Shown: piece after piece, positions 35,226-43,480 of the stretch
Numbering within the stretch: the first letter of the stretch is position 1
How the letters are laid out: each line of letters opens with the position of its first letter
Origin: Bacteroidota bacterium
GTDB lineage: Bacteria; Bacteroidota; Bacteroidia; 2-12-FULL-35-15
Length of the DNA stretch: 64,000 nt
Reading direction: 5' to 3'
Assembly (NCBI GenBank): GCA_025963725.1
Contig: JAOQAE010000003.1
Span: 248,001 to 312,000, forward strand
Translations under genes and position numbers: made by a program
The notes under the pieces: model-generated
The model's database searches: none
The model's input: the letters and a program-made list of their open reading frames with translations, nothing else
Told to the model about the DNA's origin: nothing

Positions 35226-36278
35226 ATGAAAAAAATTGTTATTGCCTTCCTGCACCTTGGGTATTGGTTCATGTACCTGTTTTTACTGCTGATGATCATG
35301 GGCATGCTGATAATGCCCCAGCTGGAAAGCGGCCGTTCGTTCCAGTGGGAAGGCCTCTTTTACTTCTTTTCCGTATTTGCGCTTATTCCCGGTCTGCTAA
35401 CATTTTACTCATTCTACACTTTTATATTTACCAGGTTTCTTGCCCGGAAAAAGATCGGGCAGATGATCGCGTATGGTCTCCTCACTGCTATTCTTTCAGC
35501 ATTGCTTGGAAGCCTGTATTTCTTTATTATCAATCACGGGCACTTGGTGTCGTTTACCGAGGCTCACGGAATAGATTATATTTTCATTGCCGTTATGGCC
35601 TTTAACGCACTTTTGAACGGCATTCTCGGGCTGGTGATGAGAGGCTTTATCACTTCTTACAGCGACATCAGGCTAAAGGAAGAGCTGAATAAAAAGAATT
35701 ACGAAACGGAGCTGGCGCTGGTAAAATCGCAGATCAACCCGCATTTCCTGTTCAACACGATCAACAACATCGATGTGCTGATCAGCAGGGATCCGGCACT
35801 GGCATCGGCTTACCTCAACCAGCTTTCCGACATCATGCGCTTTATGCTGTACGAGGTGAAAACCGAAAAGATCCCTTTAACGAAAGAGCTTACTTACATT
35901 GAAAAATACATCGCGCTGCAGAAGATCAGGAGCTCCAACCCCGATTATGTAAGCTATGCGGTACAGGGCGATTCGGCATCGCTGAGCATTGCTCCCATGC
36001 TGTTTATCCCTTTTATTGAAAATGCTTTCAAGCATGCGAATAATAAGAAAACGGAAAATGCGATCACGATCCGCATCAGCATTGAGAAAGAAAAAATTAT
36101 ATTTGAATGTGAGAACCGGTATAGCAGGGATGCTGAAGCAATGCCGGACCAAAGCGGGATCGGGAATGAGCTGATCAGGAAGAGGCTCTTATTGCTTTAT
36201 CCCGGCTCTCATACGCTGAACGTAACTGATAAGGACAATTCATACAAGGTAAACCTGCTGCTTGAAAATGCACATTAG
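35226..36278 (+). CDS. LytS-type sensor histidine kinase (His_kinase family)
   Basis: Membrane kinase of 350 residues. Four hydrophobic helices lie at about 5-30, 45-70, 82-105 and 118-140. The His_kinase domain carries the phospho-His in VKSQINPHFLFNTINNIDVL at about 166-185. A degenerate HATPase with APMLFIPFIENAFKHANNKK near 255 completes it. No extracytoplasmic domain is visible. The gene overlaps its LytTR partner by 11 bases, so they are co-translated. Confidence 0.93.
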   Translation: MKKIVIAFLHLGYWFMYLFLLLMIMGMLIMPQLESGRSFQWEGLFYFFSVFALIPGLLTFYSFYTFIFTRFLARKKIGQMIAYGLLTAILSALLGSLYFFIINHGHLVSFTEAHGIDYIFIAVMAFNALLNGILGLVMRGFITSYSDIRLKEELNKKNYETELALVKSQINPHFLFNTINNIDVLISRDPALASAYLNQLSDIMRFMLYEVKTEKIPLTKELTYIEKYIALQKIRSSNPDYVSYAVQGDSASLSIAPMLFIPFIENAFKHANNKKTENAITIRISIEKEKIIFECENRYSRDAEAMPDQSGIGNELIRKRLLLLYPGSHTLNVTDKDNSYKVNLLLENAH

Positions 36279-36960
36279 CTGTATCATAGTTGAGGATGAG
36301 CCACTGGCGCTCGAACGCACCAAAAGCTATGTGCTGAGGCTGCCCTACCTGCGCCTTCTTGCAACCTTCGATAATGGCATCGACGCGATGATCTTTCTCA
36401 AAGGAAATAAGACGGACCTTATTTTCCTCGACATCAATATGGGAGAGTTTTCTGGCATCCAGCTTCTTGAAGCCACCAATACCGGCAGCGAGGTGATCAT
36501 TACCACGGCCTACAATGAGTATGCGCTGAAAGGCTTTGAGCTGAATGTGGTCGATTATCTTATGAAGCCCTATACCTTCGAACGTTTTATACAGGCCGTG
36601 GATAAAGTGCAGGAGAAGCTGCAGAGAAAGGAAAGCATTGAGAAAAAATTCATTTTCGTCAAGACAGAATACCGCCTCGAAAAGCTGTTGCTGAGCGACC
36701 TGGTATACATTGAAGGCATGCGTGATTACCGGAGAATTCATACGCTCAGCAAAAAGATCATGACCCTCAAAACTTTTAAGGACCTCGAGCAGGAGATCCC
36801 CGAAAGTAGTATGTGCAGGGTGCATAAATCATACATGGTGGCGCTGGATAAGATCGATTCCGTGGAACGGGACCGGATCAGGATCGGAGAGCTCATCATT
36901 CCCATTTCGGAAACCTATAAAAAGAACTTTTTCGCACTGATCAACCAGTCACCCAAATAA
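36268..36960 (+). CDS. LytTR-family response regulator, partner of the upstream LytS kinase
   Basis: Regulator of 230 residues starting at ATG 36268 (MHISCIIVEDEPLALERTKS); a TTG two codons earlier is less likely. The receiver has VEDEP near 8, phospho-Asp in DLIFLDINMGEFSG near 55, and Lys in DYLMKPYTFERF near 105. The LytTR domain spans about 130-230 (EYRLEKLLLSDLVYIEGMRD, CRVHKSYMVALDKIDSVE). The 11-base overlap with the kinase gene points to translational coupling. Targets unknown. Confidence 0.93.
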   Translation: MHISCIIVEDEPLALERTKSYVLRLPYLRLLATFDNGIDAMIFLKGNKTDLIFLDINMGEFSGIQLLEATNTGSEVIITTAYNEYALKGFELNVVDYLMKPYTFERFIQAVDKVQEKLQRKESIEKKFIFVKTEYRLEKLLLSDLVYIEGMRDYRRIHTLSKKIMTLKTFKDLEQEIPESSMCRVHKSYMVALDKIDSVERDRIRIGELIIPISETYKKNFFALINQSPK

Positions 36961-36963
36961 AAA

Positions 36964-37000
36964 ACAGAAGCACAACATTTCTGCTGTGCTTCTGATCTTT
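36964..37000. terminator. Bidirectional terminator between lytTR gene and acidic small protein
   Basis: Stem agaagcaca / tgtgcttct with a 10-base loop, with TTTT on the plus side and AAA on the other. It separates two convergent genes. Confidence 0.75.
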
Positions 37001-37016
37001 TAATTCAAGCTATCCG

Positions 37017-37295
37017 TTAAGGAGCCGTACTGTCGTTGTCGTCATCGTTGCCGGTTTTATCGGCACCGGTGTCGGGGCCCGACTTATCATTGTCATTCTC
37101 CCGCTTTGGCTGGTCCCAATCGGGATCCTGCTTTGTTGTATCGGGATCTGTTTCCCTTCCGGGCTTGTCATATTTATTCTCCAAAGGGTTTTTGGATGCT
37201 TCATCATACCCGTTTGTTACATGTTCGTTCGCCACTGCTTCGCTATGGTTAACGACCGCCTCATCTTTGGGGCTATTGTTATATTCTGTTTTCAT
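37017..37295 (-). CDS. Small hydrophilic, disordered acidic protein
   Basis: Predicted protein of 92 residues, with almost no hydrophobic residues and no signal peptide. It is rich in D, N, K, P and G (for example DDDNDSTAP at the end and repeated DxDx(K/T) patterns), so it is expected to be disordered. No family recognised. Similar low-complexity, stress-type proteins occur in Bacteroidota. It has a clear shared terminator downstream, which supports it being a real gene, and it lies opposite two small basic-protein genes. Confidence 0.55.
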   Translation of the reverse strand: MKTEYNNSPKDEAVVNHSEAVANEHVTNGYDEASKNPLENKYDKPGRETDPDTTKQDPDWDQPKRENDNDKSGPDTGADKTGNDDDNDSTAP

Positions 37296-37477
37296 CTTAT
37301 CTATTTTAGGAATTATTTCTACTTCTCTATTCTATTCTTCTACTACAAATTTACTTTATATAGAAATGTCACCCGGGGCTTAATCGTTGAACGCACCTTT
37401 TAGTGGCCTGAACGGATAGTTGTGGAACAGGCAGAACTGGCATGCTATTTAAGCCATCTAAATAAAAAAGAGAAATT

Positions 37478-37738
37478 ATGAAAACTATCATTCACTATAT
37501 GCTGCCCTTTATACTGGCAATTGCTTTTGCAATGCCGGCAGCAGCACAAACATCCAGTTCCGGCGCAGAGCAGGCACAATCGGAAATGAAATCAGAGCAA
37601 AAGCGCGAGAAGAAAAGAAGGAAGCGCGCCGCTAAATCTGAAAGGCGCTCCGAACAGGTAAGCACCAGCCCCAGACATGGCTGGCTGTTCTCAAAGAAGA
37701 GAAGAAAGAACGTTCCGAAATCGGAAAGCACACATTAA
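37478..37738 (+). CDS. Small secreted basic protein
   Basis: Protein of 86 residues. A signal peptide (MKTIIHYMLPFILAIAFAMP, cleavage near AAAQ) is followed by a short Ser/Glu linker and strongly basic clusters (KREKKRRKRAAKSERR, KKRRKNVPK). No domain recognised. The mature part is a polycation that could bind envelope polyanions or nucleic acid; this is inference. A 33-residue basic protein gene starts 19 bases downstream. Confidence 0.6.
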   Translation: MKTIIHYMLPFILAIAFAMPAAAQTSSSGAEQAQSEMKSEQKREKKRRKRAAKSERRSEQVSTSPRHGWLFSKKRRKNVPKSESTH

Positions 37739-37756
37739 TAATTTAAGCGATTCAAT

Positions 37757-37858
37757 ATGCCAAAGAAAAAAGCACCATTGAAGAATGCTCCCAGCAAAAA
37801 GGCCGGGAGATCTTCCGGAAAAAAGCGGGCGAATAATCCCCCGAAACCTAAAAAATGA
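37757..37858 (+). CDS. Very small basic protein (33 aa)
   Basis: ATG at 37757 to TGA at 37858 encodes 33 residues beginning MPKKKAPLKNAPSKKAG and ending PPKPKK. About 40% of residues are Lys or Arg, with Pro, Ser and Asn, and there is no signal peptide. It sits between the 86-residue basic protein gene (18-base gap) and a strong terminator, as if it were the last gene of a two-gene unit. No family recognised; could be a nucleic-acid-binding peptide. Confidence 0.5.
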   Translation: MPKKKAPLKNAPSKKAGRSSGKKRANNPPKPKK

Positions 37859-37862
37859 AATG

Positions 37863-37889
37863 AAAAGGCCTGTGTATGCAGGCCTTTTT
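37863..37889 (+). terminator. Terminator after the small basic-protein genes
   Basis: Stem aaaaggcctg / caggcctttt with a 6-7 base loop and a T5 run, four bases after the 33-residue reading frame. Confidence 0.8.
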
Positions 37890-38018
37890 ACTGAATCGCA
37901 ATGGTGCTTTATTCATGGGGGTGTTTTTACGGGGGAGGATTTCGGGTAATACGGTATCGAAATAATTGCGTGGTAATGTTTTATGGTTTTCATTTGCGGA
38001 AACCAAAAAACCGTAACT

Positions 38019-38849
38019 ATGAAAAAGGTAGTACAAATTTTCGTTGTGCCAATTATTCCAATTATCGTATTTCTATTTTTTACAATAAGTTGCACTGGCC
38101 AACGTGGTAGAATCAAAGCATCAAAAGTTGAAGATTCTATCCAGTTGGAAGGTCATCAAGTAATAAGGGCTGCCGGAGAATCACAAATGGATTTGTGCCA
38201 TGAACGTATTAAAATGGATTCTACTTTTTCCCTTCCTCATCACGCTGCTGGAATTCGGGCCAAAGCTTTTGATACCTTAGAAGAAATTGCATATTCATTC
38301 GGACCAGCTTCCGCACACTATATTCTTGCACTAAAAATTAACTACGGTTTAGATACTACAAATAAAACCATGTCTTTGTTATATCAACCCTTACTTCTCG
38401 ATAAAGATTCTACTACAACCGGAAGATACTTGCCAAAAGGCAATTCAACCTACTATAAATACAATACTACGTTCAAAAGATTTGAAGTGGCTACTGACAT
38501 CAGTTGTTTACAGCTCTATAAGGATCGCATCACTTTTAAACGACCGGGGCAAAAATATTTTTCCGTGTTCGATACGACTAATGACATTACTGGTGATGTG
38601 GAATCGCTTGTGTTTTCTTTCCAGGAAATTAAAAAGATAATTGATGAAAATAAAACTGAAATATTATATCTGTGTAATGCTGCGGAGTATGTTGAAGATA
38701 AAGATAAAGTAGATATTAAACATTCAATATTGCTAGGGCCGGATGAAATAACCAAAACTTTGATTTTTTATCGAAAATTTGCAAATTTATCTCATCTATG
38801 TCCACCAAGCTGTAATGAACATTTTTATGATCTTATACATCCTCACTAA
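38019..38849 (+). CDS. AT-rich orphan lipoprotein gene
   Basis: Predicted lipoprotein of 276 residues from ATG 38019 (MKKVVQIFVVPIIPIIVFLF, then lipobox FTISC). I prefer this start over one 12 codons upstream because it opens the signal peptide directly. The mature part has no domain I recognise; it contains several Cys and His residues (LCPPSCNEHFYDLIHPH at the end). Codon use is visibly AT-rich compared with neighbours (many TTT, AAA, ATA), which suggests foreign origin. Lies directly after a terminator and 54 bases before a membrane-protein gene. Confidence 0.65.
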   Translation: MKKVVQIFVVPIIPIIVFLFFTISCTGQRGRIKASKVEDSIQLEGHQVIRAAGESQMDLCHERIKMDSTFSLPHHAAGIRAKAFDTLEEIAYSFGPASAHYILALKINYGLDTTNKTMSLLYQPLLLDKDSTTTGRYLPKGNSTYYKYNTTFKRFEVATDISCLQLYKDRITFKRPGQKYFSVFDTTNDITGDVESLVFSFQEIKKIIDENKTEILYLCNAAEYVEDKDKVDIKHSILLGPDEITKTLIFYRKFANLSHLCPPSCNEHFYDLIHPH

Positions 38850-38903
38850 AATTATTACAAAAAGCCATAGAGGCAGAATTATAAATTACTATATATTTAT
38901 AGT

Positions 38904-39581
38904 ATGGTAAGTATCATAAATGAAGCCTTAAGTTTATCAATTGCATTAAGCGCCGGCATTTACGCTTTTAGATATATGAATCGCTTCACGCGGATTCTAT
39001 TCTATCAGTTAATTACCTGGATCTGCTTTTACCTTGGTTCTTATGCCTTAACAACGTATCAGGAAAATTCTAACATTGAGCCAAATGATCATTGGCTATT
39101 GAATATCCATTTACTGCTGGAGGCTTTATGGTTAACCGTAGCGGCTTATAATTATTCGAATGCTAAAACAAGAAAATCCCTCGCACTGATCCTGTATGGA
39201 GTGTTTCTCATCGTATTCACAATTCAGGTCAGCGTGTCAGGATTTTCTTGTTTTGCGAATCTTGGAATGGCTGCAGCAGGCCTGATGATTACCATTTTGT
39301 ACCTGTTCATCTTATACGATGCATTCAGATCAAAAGCGGGATTGTGGTATACATCTCCGGAAATATGGGCATGCATTGGATTGGTCATCTATTTCGCCTG
39401 CAACGTTCCTTATTTTAGCCTGTTTACGTATTTGAACGATCACTATCCTATCCTAAGCGGGCGCCTCTTCTCTGTCATTACCGATGTTCTTGCCAACATC
39501 CGCTATTTTTTTCTTGCTATTGCATTCTTCATAGCTGCGCGAACAAAAGCCGTTTCAACCGTCAATCCACATGGTCGATAA
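38904..39581 (+). CDS. Seven-helix membrane sensor-like protein
   Basis: Integral membrane protein of 225 residues with about seven predicted helices, evenly spaced, and no cytoplasmic output domain. No named family, but its size and position directly before a kinase gene (11-base overlap) suggest that it supplies the membrane sensing part of a split kinase. The first half is AT-rich like the preceding lipoprotein gene. Confidence 0.65.
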   Translation: MVSIINEALSLSIALSAGIYAFRYMNRFTRILFYQLITWICFYLGSYALTTYQENSNIEPNDHWLLNIHLLLEALWLTVAAYNYSNAKTRKSLALILYGVFLIVFTIQVSVSGFSCFANLGMAAAGLMITILYLFILYDAFRSKAGLWYTSPEIWACIGLVIYFACNVPYFSLFTYLNDHYPILSGRLFSVITDVLANIRYFFLAIAFFIAARTKAVSTVNPHGR

Positions 39582-40371
39582 AGATATCATCTTCGCTATT
39601 GTTAGCTCCACACTGCTTATCCTGTTGCTTATTGCCATTCTCGTTATTGTATTCTTTATTTCAGGGAAGCAGCGCATCAAACAGGAAATGGAAATGGCGG
39701 AGGCAAAGCTTTCCTTTGAGCGAGAGCTGCGGCAGGTGGAAACGGAAGTAAGCGAACACGTGATGAGCCAGTTCGCGCAGGAAATTCACGATAACATCGG
39801 GCAGCTGCTCACTGCTATGCACATCCAGATCCAGAACCAAAAACTGGATCATCCTCAGCTGGCAGAAGAATTCCGGCCTACGGAAATATACCTCGGGGAG
39901 GTTTCGCAGCATTTGCGCCTGCTTAGCCGCACACTTAACAACGATTACATCGGGCACATCGGGCTGCTGGGTGCCATACAAACGGAAGTGGAGAGGCTCC
40001 GCGCCCTGAAGCGCTTCGAAGTGCATTGGCTACCGGTGAAAGGAAAGTCAAATCTCGGCAAGGACCAGGAATTAATGGTGTTCCGCATTTTCCAGGAGCT
40101 TACACAAAACGCATTGCGCCATTCCGCCGCCAAGAACCTTTACATTGAGATCGATACTAAAAACGGACAGTTTGAATTAAGCCTTCGCGACGATGGCTGT
40201 GGGTTTGTGCATGAACAGGTGCAGGCATCACGCAAGGCTTCCGGACTGCGGAACATTGCAAAGCGCGCTCAGCTGGCCGGACTGGAATGCAGCATAAGCT
40301 CATCGCCGGGCAAGGGATGCGAATTCAAATTAAAAAAACCGGCAACTCACAATGGCAGCCAAAAGCAATAA
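39571..40371 (+). CDS. NarL-type sensor histidine kinase (HisKA_3)
   Basis: Kinase of 266 residues. One N-terminal membrane helix (about 7-30) and a coiled coil (35-65) lead to the dimerisation/phospho-His segment FAQEIHDNIGQLLTAMHIQ at about 70-88. The HATPase_c domain has FQELTQNALRHSAAKNLY near 175, LRDDGCGF near 208 and SGLRNIAKRAQLAGL near 225. It lacks a sensory domain of its own. Overlaps the 7TM gene by 11 bases and the response-regulator gene by 20 bases, so the three are coupled. Confidence 0.92.
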   Translation: MVDKDIIFAIVSSTLLILLLIAILVIVFFISGKQRIKQEMEMAEAKLSFERELRQVETEVSEHVMSQFAQEIHDNIGQLLTAMHIQIQNQKLDHPQLAEEFRPTEIYLGEVSQHLRLLSRTLNNDYIGHIGLLGAIQTEVERLRALKRFEVHWLPVKGKSNLGKDQELMVFRIFQELTQNALRHSAAKNLYIEIDTKNGQFELSLRDDGCGFVHEQVQASRKASGLRNIAKRAQLAGLECSISSSPGKGCEFKLKKPATHNGSQKQ

Positions 40372-41026
40372 GAAAAACATCGTTCTTGTGGATGATCATG
40401 TTATCATCCGCAACGGCCTGAAGGAGCTGATCGAAAAGATCGGTCCTTACAGGATCTCCGCGCAGTTTAATACCGGAAGCGCGTTTCTGGAAGCGTTGCC
40501 GCTGGATCCTGCACCCGACCTTATTCTCATGGATATCTGCATGCCGGGAATGAACGGCGACCAGGTGATGCAGGTGCTCAATGAACGGAACATAAAGATC
40601 CCGGTGCTGATCCTTACATTGAGTGAGGATGAGGAACTCGTGATCAGGCTGTTCCGGCTGGGCGTTCGCGGCTACCTGAAAAAGGATTGTACCGCCGATA
40701 CTATGGAAGAAGCCCTTAACACCATCCTTGAAAAAGGATTTTATCACAACGATTTCTTAACCTTTTCCCTGCAGACCAACCCTGATGCGGTTAAAAAGAG
40801 TGAGCGGGAAGTGGTCTATGAGCGGCTCACAAACAGAGAGCGGGAATTCCTTAAGCTGGTATGCGATGAAAAGGAATATACCTACGATCAGATCGCCCAC
40901 AGGATGATCGTAAGCGTACGTACCGTGGACGGCTACAGGGAAGCCATCTTTGAAAGATTCGGCATCAGGTCGAAAACCGGGCTGGTGCTGTTTGTGCTGA
41001 AGCACCGCTTAATGGAGCTGTTGTAA
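40352..41026 (+). CDS. NarL/LuxR-family response regulator
   Basis: Regulator of 224 residues. The receiver has VLVDDHVIIRNGLKELI at 9-25, phospho-Asp in DLILMDICMPGMNG near 60, and Lys in RGYLKKDCTADTME near 111. The C-terminal LuxR-type HTH (LTNREREFLKLVCDEKEYTY, then DQIAHRMIVSVRTVDGYREA) is at about 155-205. Partner of the upstream HisKA_3 kinase, sharing a 20-base overlap. Targets unknown. Confidence 0.93.
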   Translation: MAAKSNKKNIVLVDDHVIIRNGLKELIEKIGPYRISAQFNTGSAFLEALPLDPAPDLILMDICMPGMNGDQVMQVLNERNIKIPVLILTLSEDEELVIRLFRLGVRGYLKKDCTADTMEEALNTILEKGFYHNDFLTFSLQTNPDAVKKSEREVVYERLTNREREFLKLVCDEKEYTYDQIAHRMIVSVRTVDGYREAIFERFGIRSKTGLVLFVLKHRLMELL

Positions 41027-41132
41027 ATGCCTGCAGCTGGCATCCTCAATAATAAATCTCCCAGCCCTTTGTTAATTCCCCTTAAATCTGTAATTTCGCC
41101 TCCCTGAATTGTAATACGCAGGTAATGCAATC

Positions 41133-41209
41133 GGGCCTATAGCTCATTCGGTTAGAGCAACAGACTCATAATCTGTGGGTGCTTGGTTCGATTCCAAGTG
41201 GGCCCACCA
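41133..41209 (+). tRNA. tRNA with anticodon CAT (Met or Ile2)
   Basis: A 77-base cloverleaf including an encoded CCA. The acceptor stem is gggccta / tgggccc with one G-T pair. The D-arm is gctc...gagc, the anticodon loop is CTCATAA, and the T-arm is cttgg TTCGATT ccaag. The anticodon CAT fits elongator tRNA-Met or lysidine-modified tRNA-Ile2, which sequence alone does not separate. The acceptor pairs 1-72 and 2-71 are G-C, so it is not an initiator. Confidence 0.95.
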
Positions 41210-41210
41210 A

Positions 41211-41248
41211 AACCGGAATACTTATTAATGAGTATTCCGGTTTTTTTT
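41211..41248 (+). terminator. Terminator of the tRNA gene
   Basis: Stem aaccggaatact / agtattccggtt (12 pairs), a short AT loop and eight T, starting two bases after the CCA end. Confidence 0.9.
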
Positions 41249-41287
41249 CTCCAAATTTTACTGCTGGCGGGCAAATCCCAAAGATCC

Positions 41288-42169
41288 TTAAAGCTTAAGA
41301 ACAATTCCGGTATTAAAAGCAGAAGTTCTGAAATAACCAGCTTCAATTACAAAACCAAAATTGCGGGAGATCATAAAATTACACCCGACACCGAATCCTC
41401 CGTATGGCAGGATGGTTTCTGAAGGCGATGCACCATAAAATGTTTTTGTGCCATTAGGGTTTATAACAGCAATGGTATTATAGGTTTGAAAGCCTGCAAC
41501 ACCAATGGTTGCAATTACATAAGGCTGAATAATTTTTATGGGCAGCGGTGCATAATAATTTACAGTGATTCCTCCGCCGTAAATAGATGTGCTGAAATCA
41601 GTATCTTCATTGTTATCGCCATCCCTGCCTTCAAGATTTTTAAAATTTGCGCGTACGCCGATACTAATACCTCTTAAAAAAACATTTTTCCTGGGGAACC
41701 GGATATCTATCCCCACGAACGGGCTGGCTAATCCCGGGCCAAGCAGCCATCCGTTTCCTGCATAAAACCTGAAACCGCGATCAGCGTCCTGCACTTCCCT
41801 TACCTTGTCGATATAGCTGTATTTTGTTTTAGCGCCCGCATCTTTGGGCGCCTTAGCTTCCGCTTTTACAGGTTCGGCTGAGGGCTTATCGGCTACAGGT
41901 TCTGCTTTCTTTTCCTCTATTGAATTTAATATGTCTTTTGTTCCGTCTTCGTATTTGATCATAAATACGTCTTTCTTTTCAATGACATACGTGGGCCCGT
42001 TTTGCTTTTCAAATTTTTTATACTTTATTTCCGTTGTTCCTACTTCCACAACTTTTGCCTTAATTTCCTCCCCATTCCTTTTTATAATATTGTCTTGTGC
42101 AAAAGCCGGCTGAATGGAAATCATAATCAATAATAAAAGAAGGATGCGTATCATAATGCTTGTTTTCAA
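41288..42169 (-). CDS. Outer-membrane beta-barrel protein with N-terminal beta domain
   Basis: Exported protein of 293 residues. The signal peptide ends near residue 25 (IQPAFAQ). Residues 26-82 form a small beta domain (IIKRNGEEIKAKVVEVG, TTEIKYKKFEKQNGP) of a kind often found at the start of Bacteroidota envelope proteins. A Lys/Ala/Pro linker (KPSAEPVKAEAKAPKDAG) precedes a C-terminal barrel at about 125-293 with aromatic-ended strands (FGFVIEAGYFRTSAFNTGI). Function unknown. Confidence 0.7.
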   Translation of the reverse strand: MKTSIMIRILLLLLIMISIQPAFAQDNIIKRNGEEIKAKVVEVGTTEIKYKKFEKQNGPTYVIEKKDVFMIKYEDGTKDILNSIEEKKAEPVADKPSAEPVKAEAKAPKDAGAKTKYSYIDKVREVQDADRGFRFYAGNGWLLGPGLASPFVGIDIRFPRKNVFLRGISIGVRANFKNLEGRDGDNNEDTDFSTSIYGGGITVNYYAPLPIKIIQPYVIATIGVAGFQTYNTIAVINPNGTKTFYGASPSETILPYGGFGVGCNFMISRNFGFVIEAGYFRTSAFNTGIVLKL

Positions 42170-42264
42170 ATTAGGTTAGCGCTCAATATAGGGTTAATAT
42201 CTCCGGTAAGGGGAATTTATTTTTTACCGACAAGATCAAATCAGCGCCACAGGCCAAAAACAAG

Positions 42265-42294
42265 AAAAGGGCTGCATGTAATGCAGCCCTTTTA
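42265..42294. terminator. Terminator beyond the cysteine-rich small protein
   Basis: aaaagggctgcat / atgcagccctttt, 13 paired bases with a 4-base loop; symmetrical A and T runs allow use on either strand. It lies 23 bases after the minus-strand stop at 42317. Confidence 0.8.
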
Positions 42295-42316
42295 TCAAGA
42301 CAGAAGTCCGAAAAAT

Positions 42317-42646
42317 TTAATACACGATCAGGCAGTCAACCGCAGTTACTTTTGTTCCGCAGATCGTCACCTTTGCAAACGGCGCGTATCTCACGTACGG
42401 AGCCTCCTGCGGATTTACTTTGCGCGTTACCATCACTTCATACAGGTCACACGTTGTTCCGTCCTCGCAGGTGCATGTTCCGATCACGCTGGAAGATGTT
42501 TCAAGTCCGCCGTGGTAATCGCCCAGGCAGCCCGCATCCTTTGCTGCTTTTTTAGCAAGCGTTTCTACATTGGATTGTGCAAATGATACATTCGAGATCA
42601 GCGCGAACGCAAAGAACAGGATAGATGCTAATGTTAGTTTTTTCAT
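42317..42646 (-). CDS. Small secreted cysteine-rich protein
   Basis: Protein of 109 residues with a signal peptide (MKKLTLASILFFAFALISNV, cleavage near SFAQ). I use the ATG that opens MKKLT rather than one two codons earlier. The mature part has six Cys (AGCLGDY, GTCTCEDGTTC, TICGT, DCLIVY), enough for three disulfides. No family recognised. A well-formed terminator follows. Confidence 0.6.
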   Translation of the reverse strand: MKKLTLASILFFAFALISNVSFAQSNVETLAKKAAKDAGCLGDYHGGLETSSSVIGTCTCEDGTTCDLYEVMVTRKVNPQEAPYVRYAPFAKVTICGTKVTAVDCLIVY

Positions 42647-42809
42647 GGTCATGGGGTTTTTAATTGTTTATAAACAGAAAATTAGTGAAACTTTCGATTC
42701 AACTAACATACCAGCCATTTTTGGGTAAAAATACCCATTCGCTAAAACGGCATCGTCACAAGCCAATGGTAAGAATAAAAGTATTTACGCCTCTCCCGTG
42801 GTAATTTGC

Positions 42810-42817
42810 TAATTTTG
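42810..42817 (+). promoter_or_regulatory. Promoter -7 element for the HAD phosphatase gene
   Basis: TAATTTTG matches TAnnTTTG and lies 23 bases before the ATG; the -33 element is not obvious. Confidence 0.45.
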
Positions 42818-42840
42818 CGCCCTGTCTTAAAATCCCCGGT

Positions 42841-43470
42841 ATGCCTCTTGACCTGAATAACTATAAAAACATCATTTTCGATTTTGGCGGAGTGATCATT
42901 AACATCGATTACAACCTCACTACTGCCGCCTTCCAGGAGCTGGGGCTGAGCAACTTTGATAAGCTGTTCTCCCAAGCCAGGCAAAACCAGCTGTTCGACC
43001 TGTATGAGAAAGGGCAGATCACATCACACGAGTTCCGCACCGAGCTAAGGTCGGCCTTTAATATGAAGCCCTCTGCAGAGCTTGTGACCAACGCCTGGAA
43101 CGCGATGCTGCTCGACCTGCCCCACGAACGACTCGACCTCCTGGAGAAGCTGAAAAGCACACACAGGACCTTCCTGCTGAGCAATACCAACGAGCTGCAC
43201 ATCGAGGCGATCTTCAGCGCCCTCGAAAAGAATATGGGGATCCCTGACCTCTCGGTATATTTCGAGAAGATGTACTTCTCCTATAAAGTGAAAATGAGAA
43301 AGCCTGATGCGGAGATCTTCCGCCTGGTATTAAAGGAAAACGGGCTGCAGGCGAAAGAAACGCTTTTTATAGATGATTCCCCGCAGCACATAGAAGCCGC
43401 GAAACGACTGGGAATCCAGACCTACCTGCTGGATGTGACGAAAGAAAGTATTTTGGATATATTCGGGTAA
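42841..43470 (+). CDS. HAD-superfamily hydrolase (YihX/epoxide-hydrolase-like phosphatase)
   Basis: Protein of 209 residues. HAD motif I is IIFDFGGVIINID (about 11-23). The second Asp of the usual DxD is Gly, as in the haloacid-type DFGGV phosphatases such as YihX. Motif II is TFLLSNTNELH near 111, the motif III Lys is in KMRKPDAEIFRL near 150, and motif IV is ETLFIDDSPQHIEAA near 173. Helical cap between motifs I and II. Likely a sugar-phosphate or nucleotide phosphatase; substrate unknown. A repeat region follows. Confidence 0.88.
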   Translation: MPLDLNNYKNIIFDFGGVIINIDYNLTTAAFQELGLSNFDKLFSQARQNQLFDLYEKGQITSHEFRTELRSAFNMKPSAELVTNAWNAMLLDLPHERLDLLEKLKSTHRTFLLSNTNELHIEAIFSALEKNMGIPDLSVYFEKMYFSYKVKMRKPDAEIFRLVLKENGLQAKETLFIDDSPQHIEAAKRLGIQTYLLDVTKESILDIFG

Positions 43471-43480
43471 GGCCCCGCAC

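Noticed and set aside
41133-41250. tRNA gene as an integration site for the AT-rich patch
   Set aside because: No integrase, no direct repeat of the tRNA end, and normal-composition genes lie between the tRNA and the AT-rich genes.
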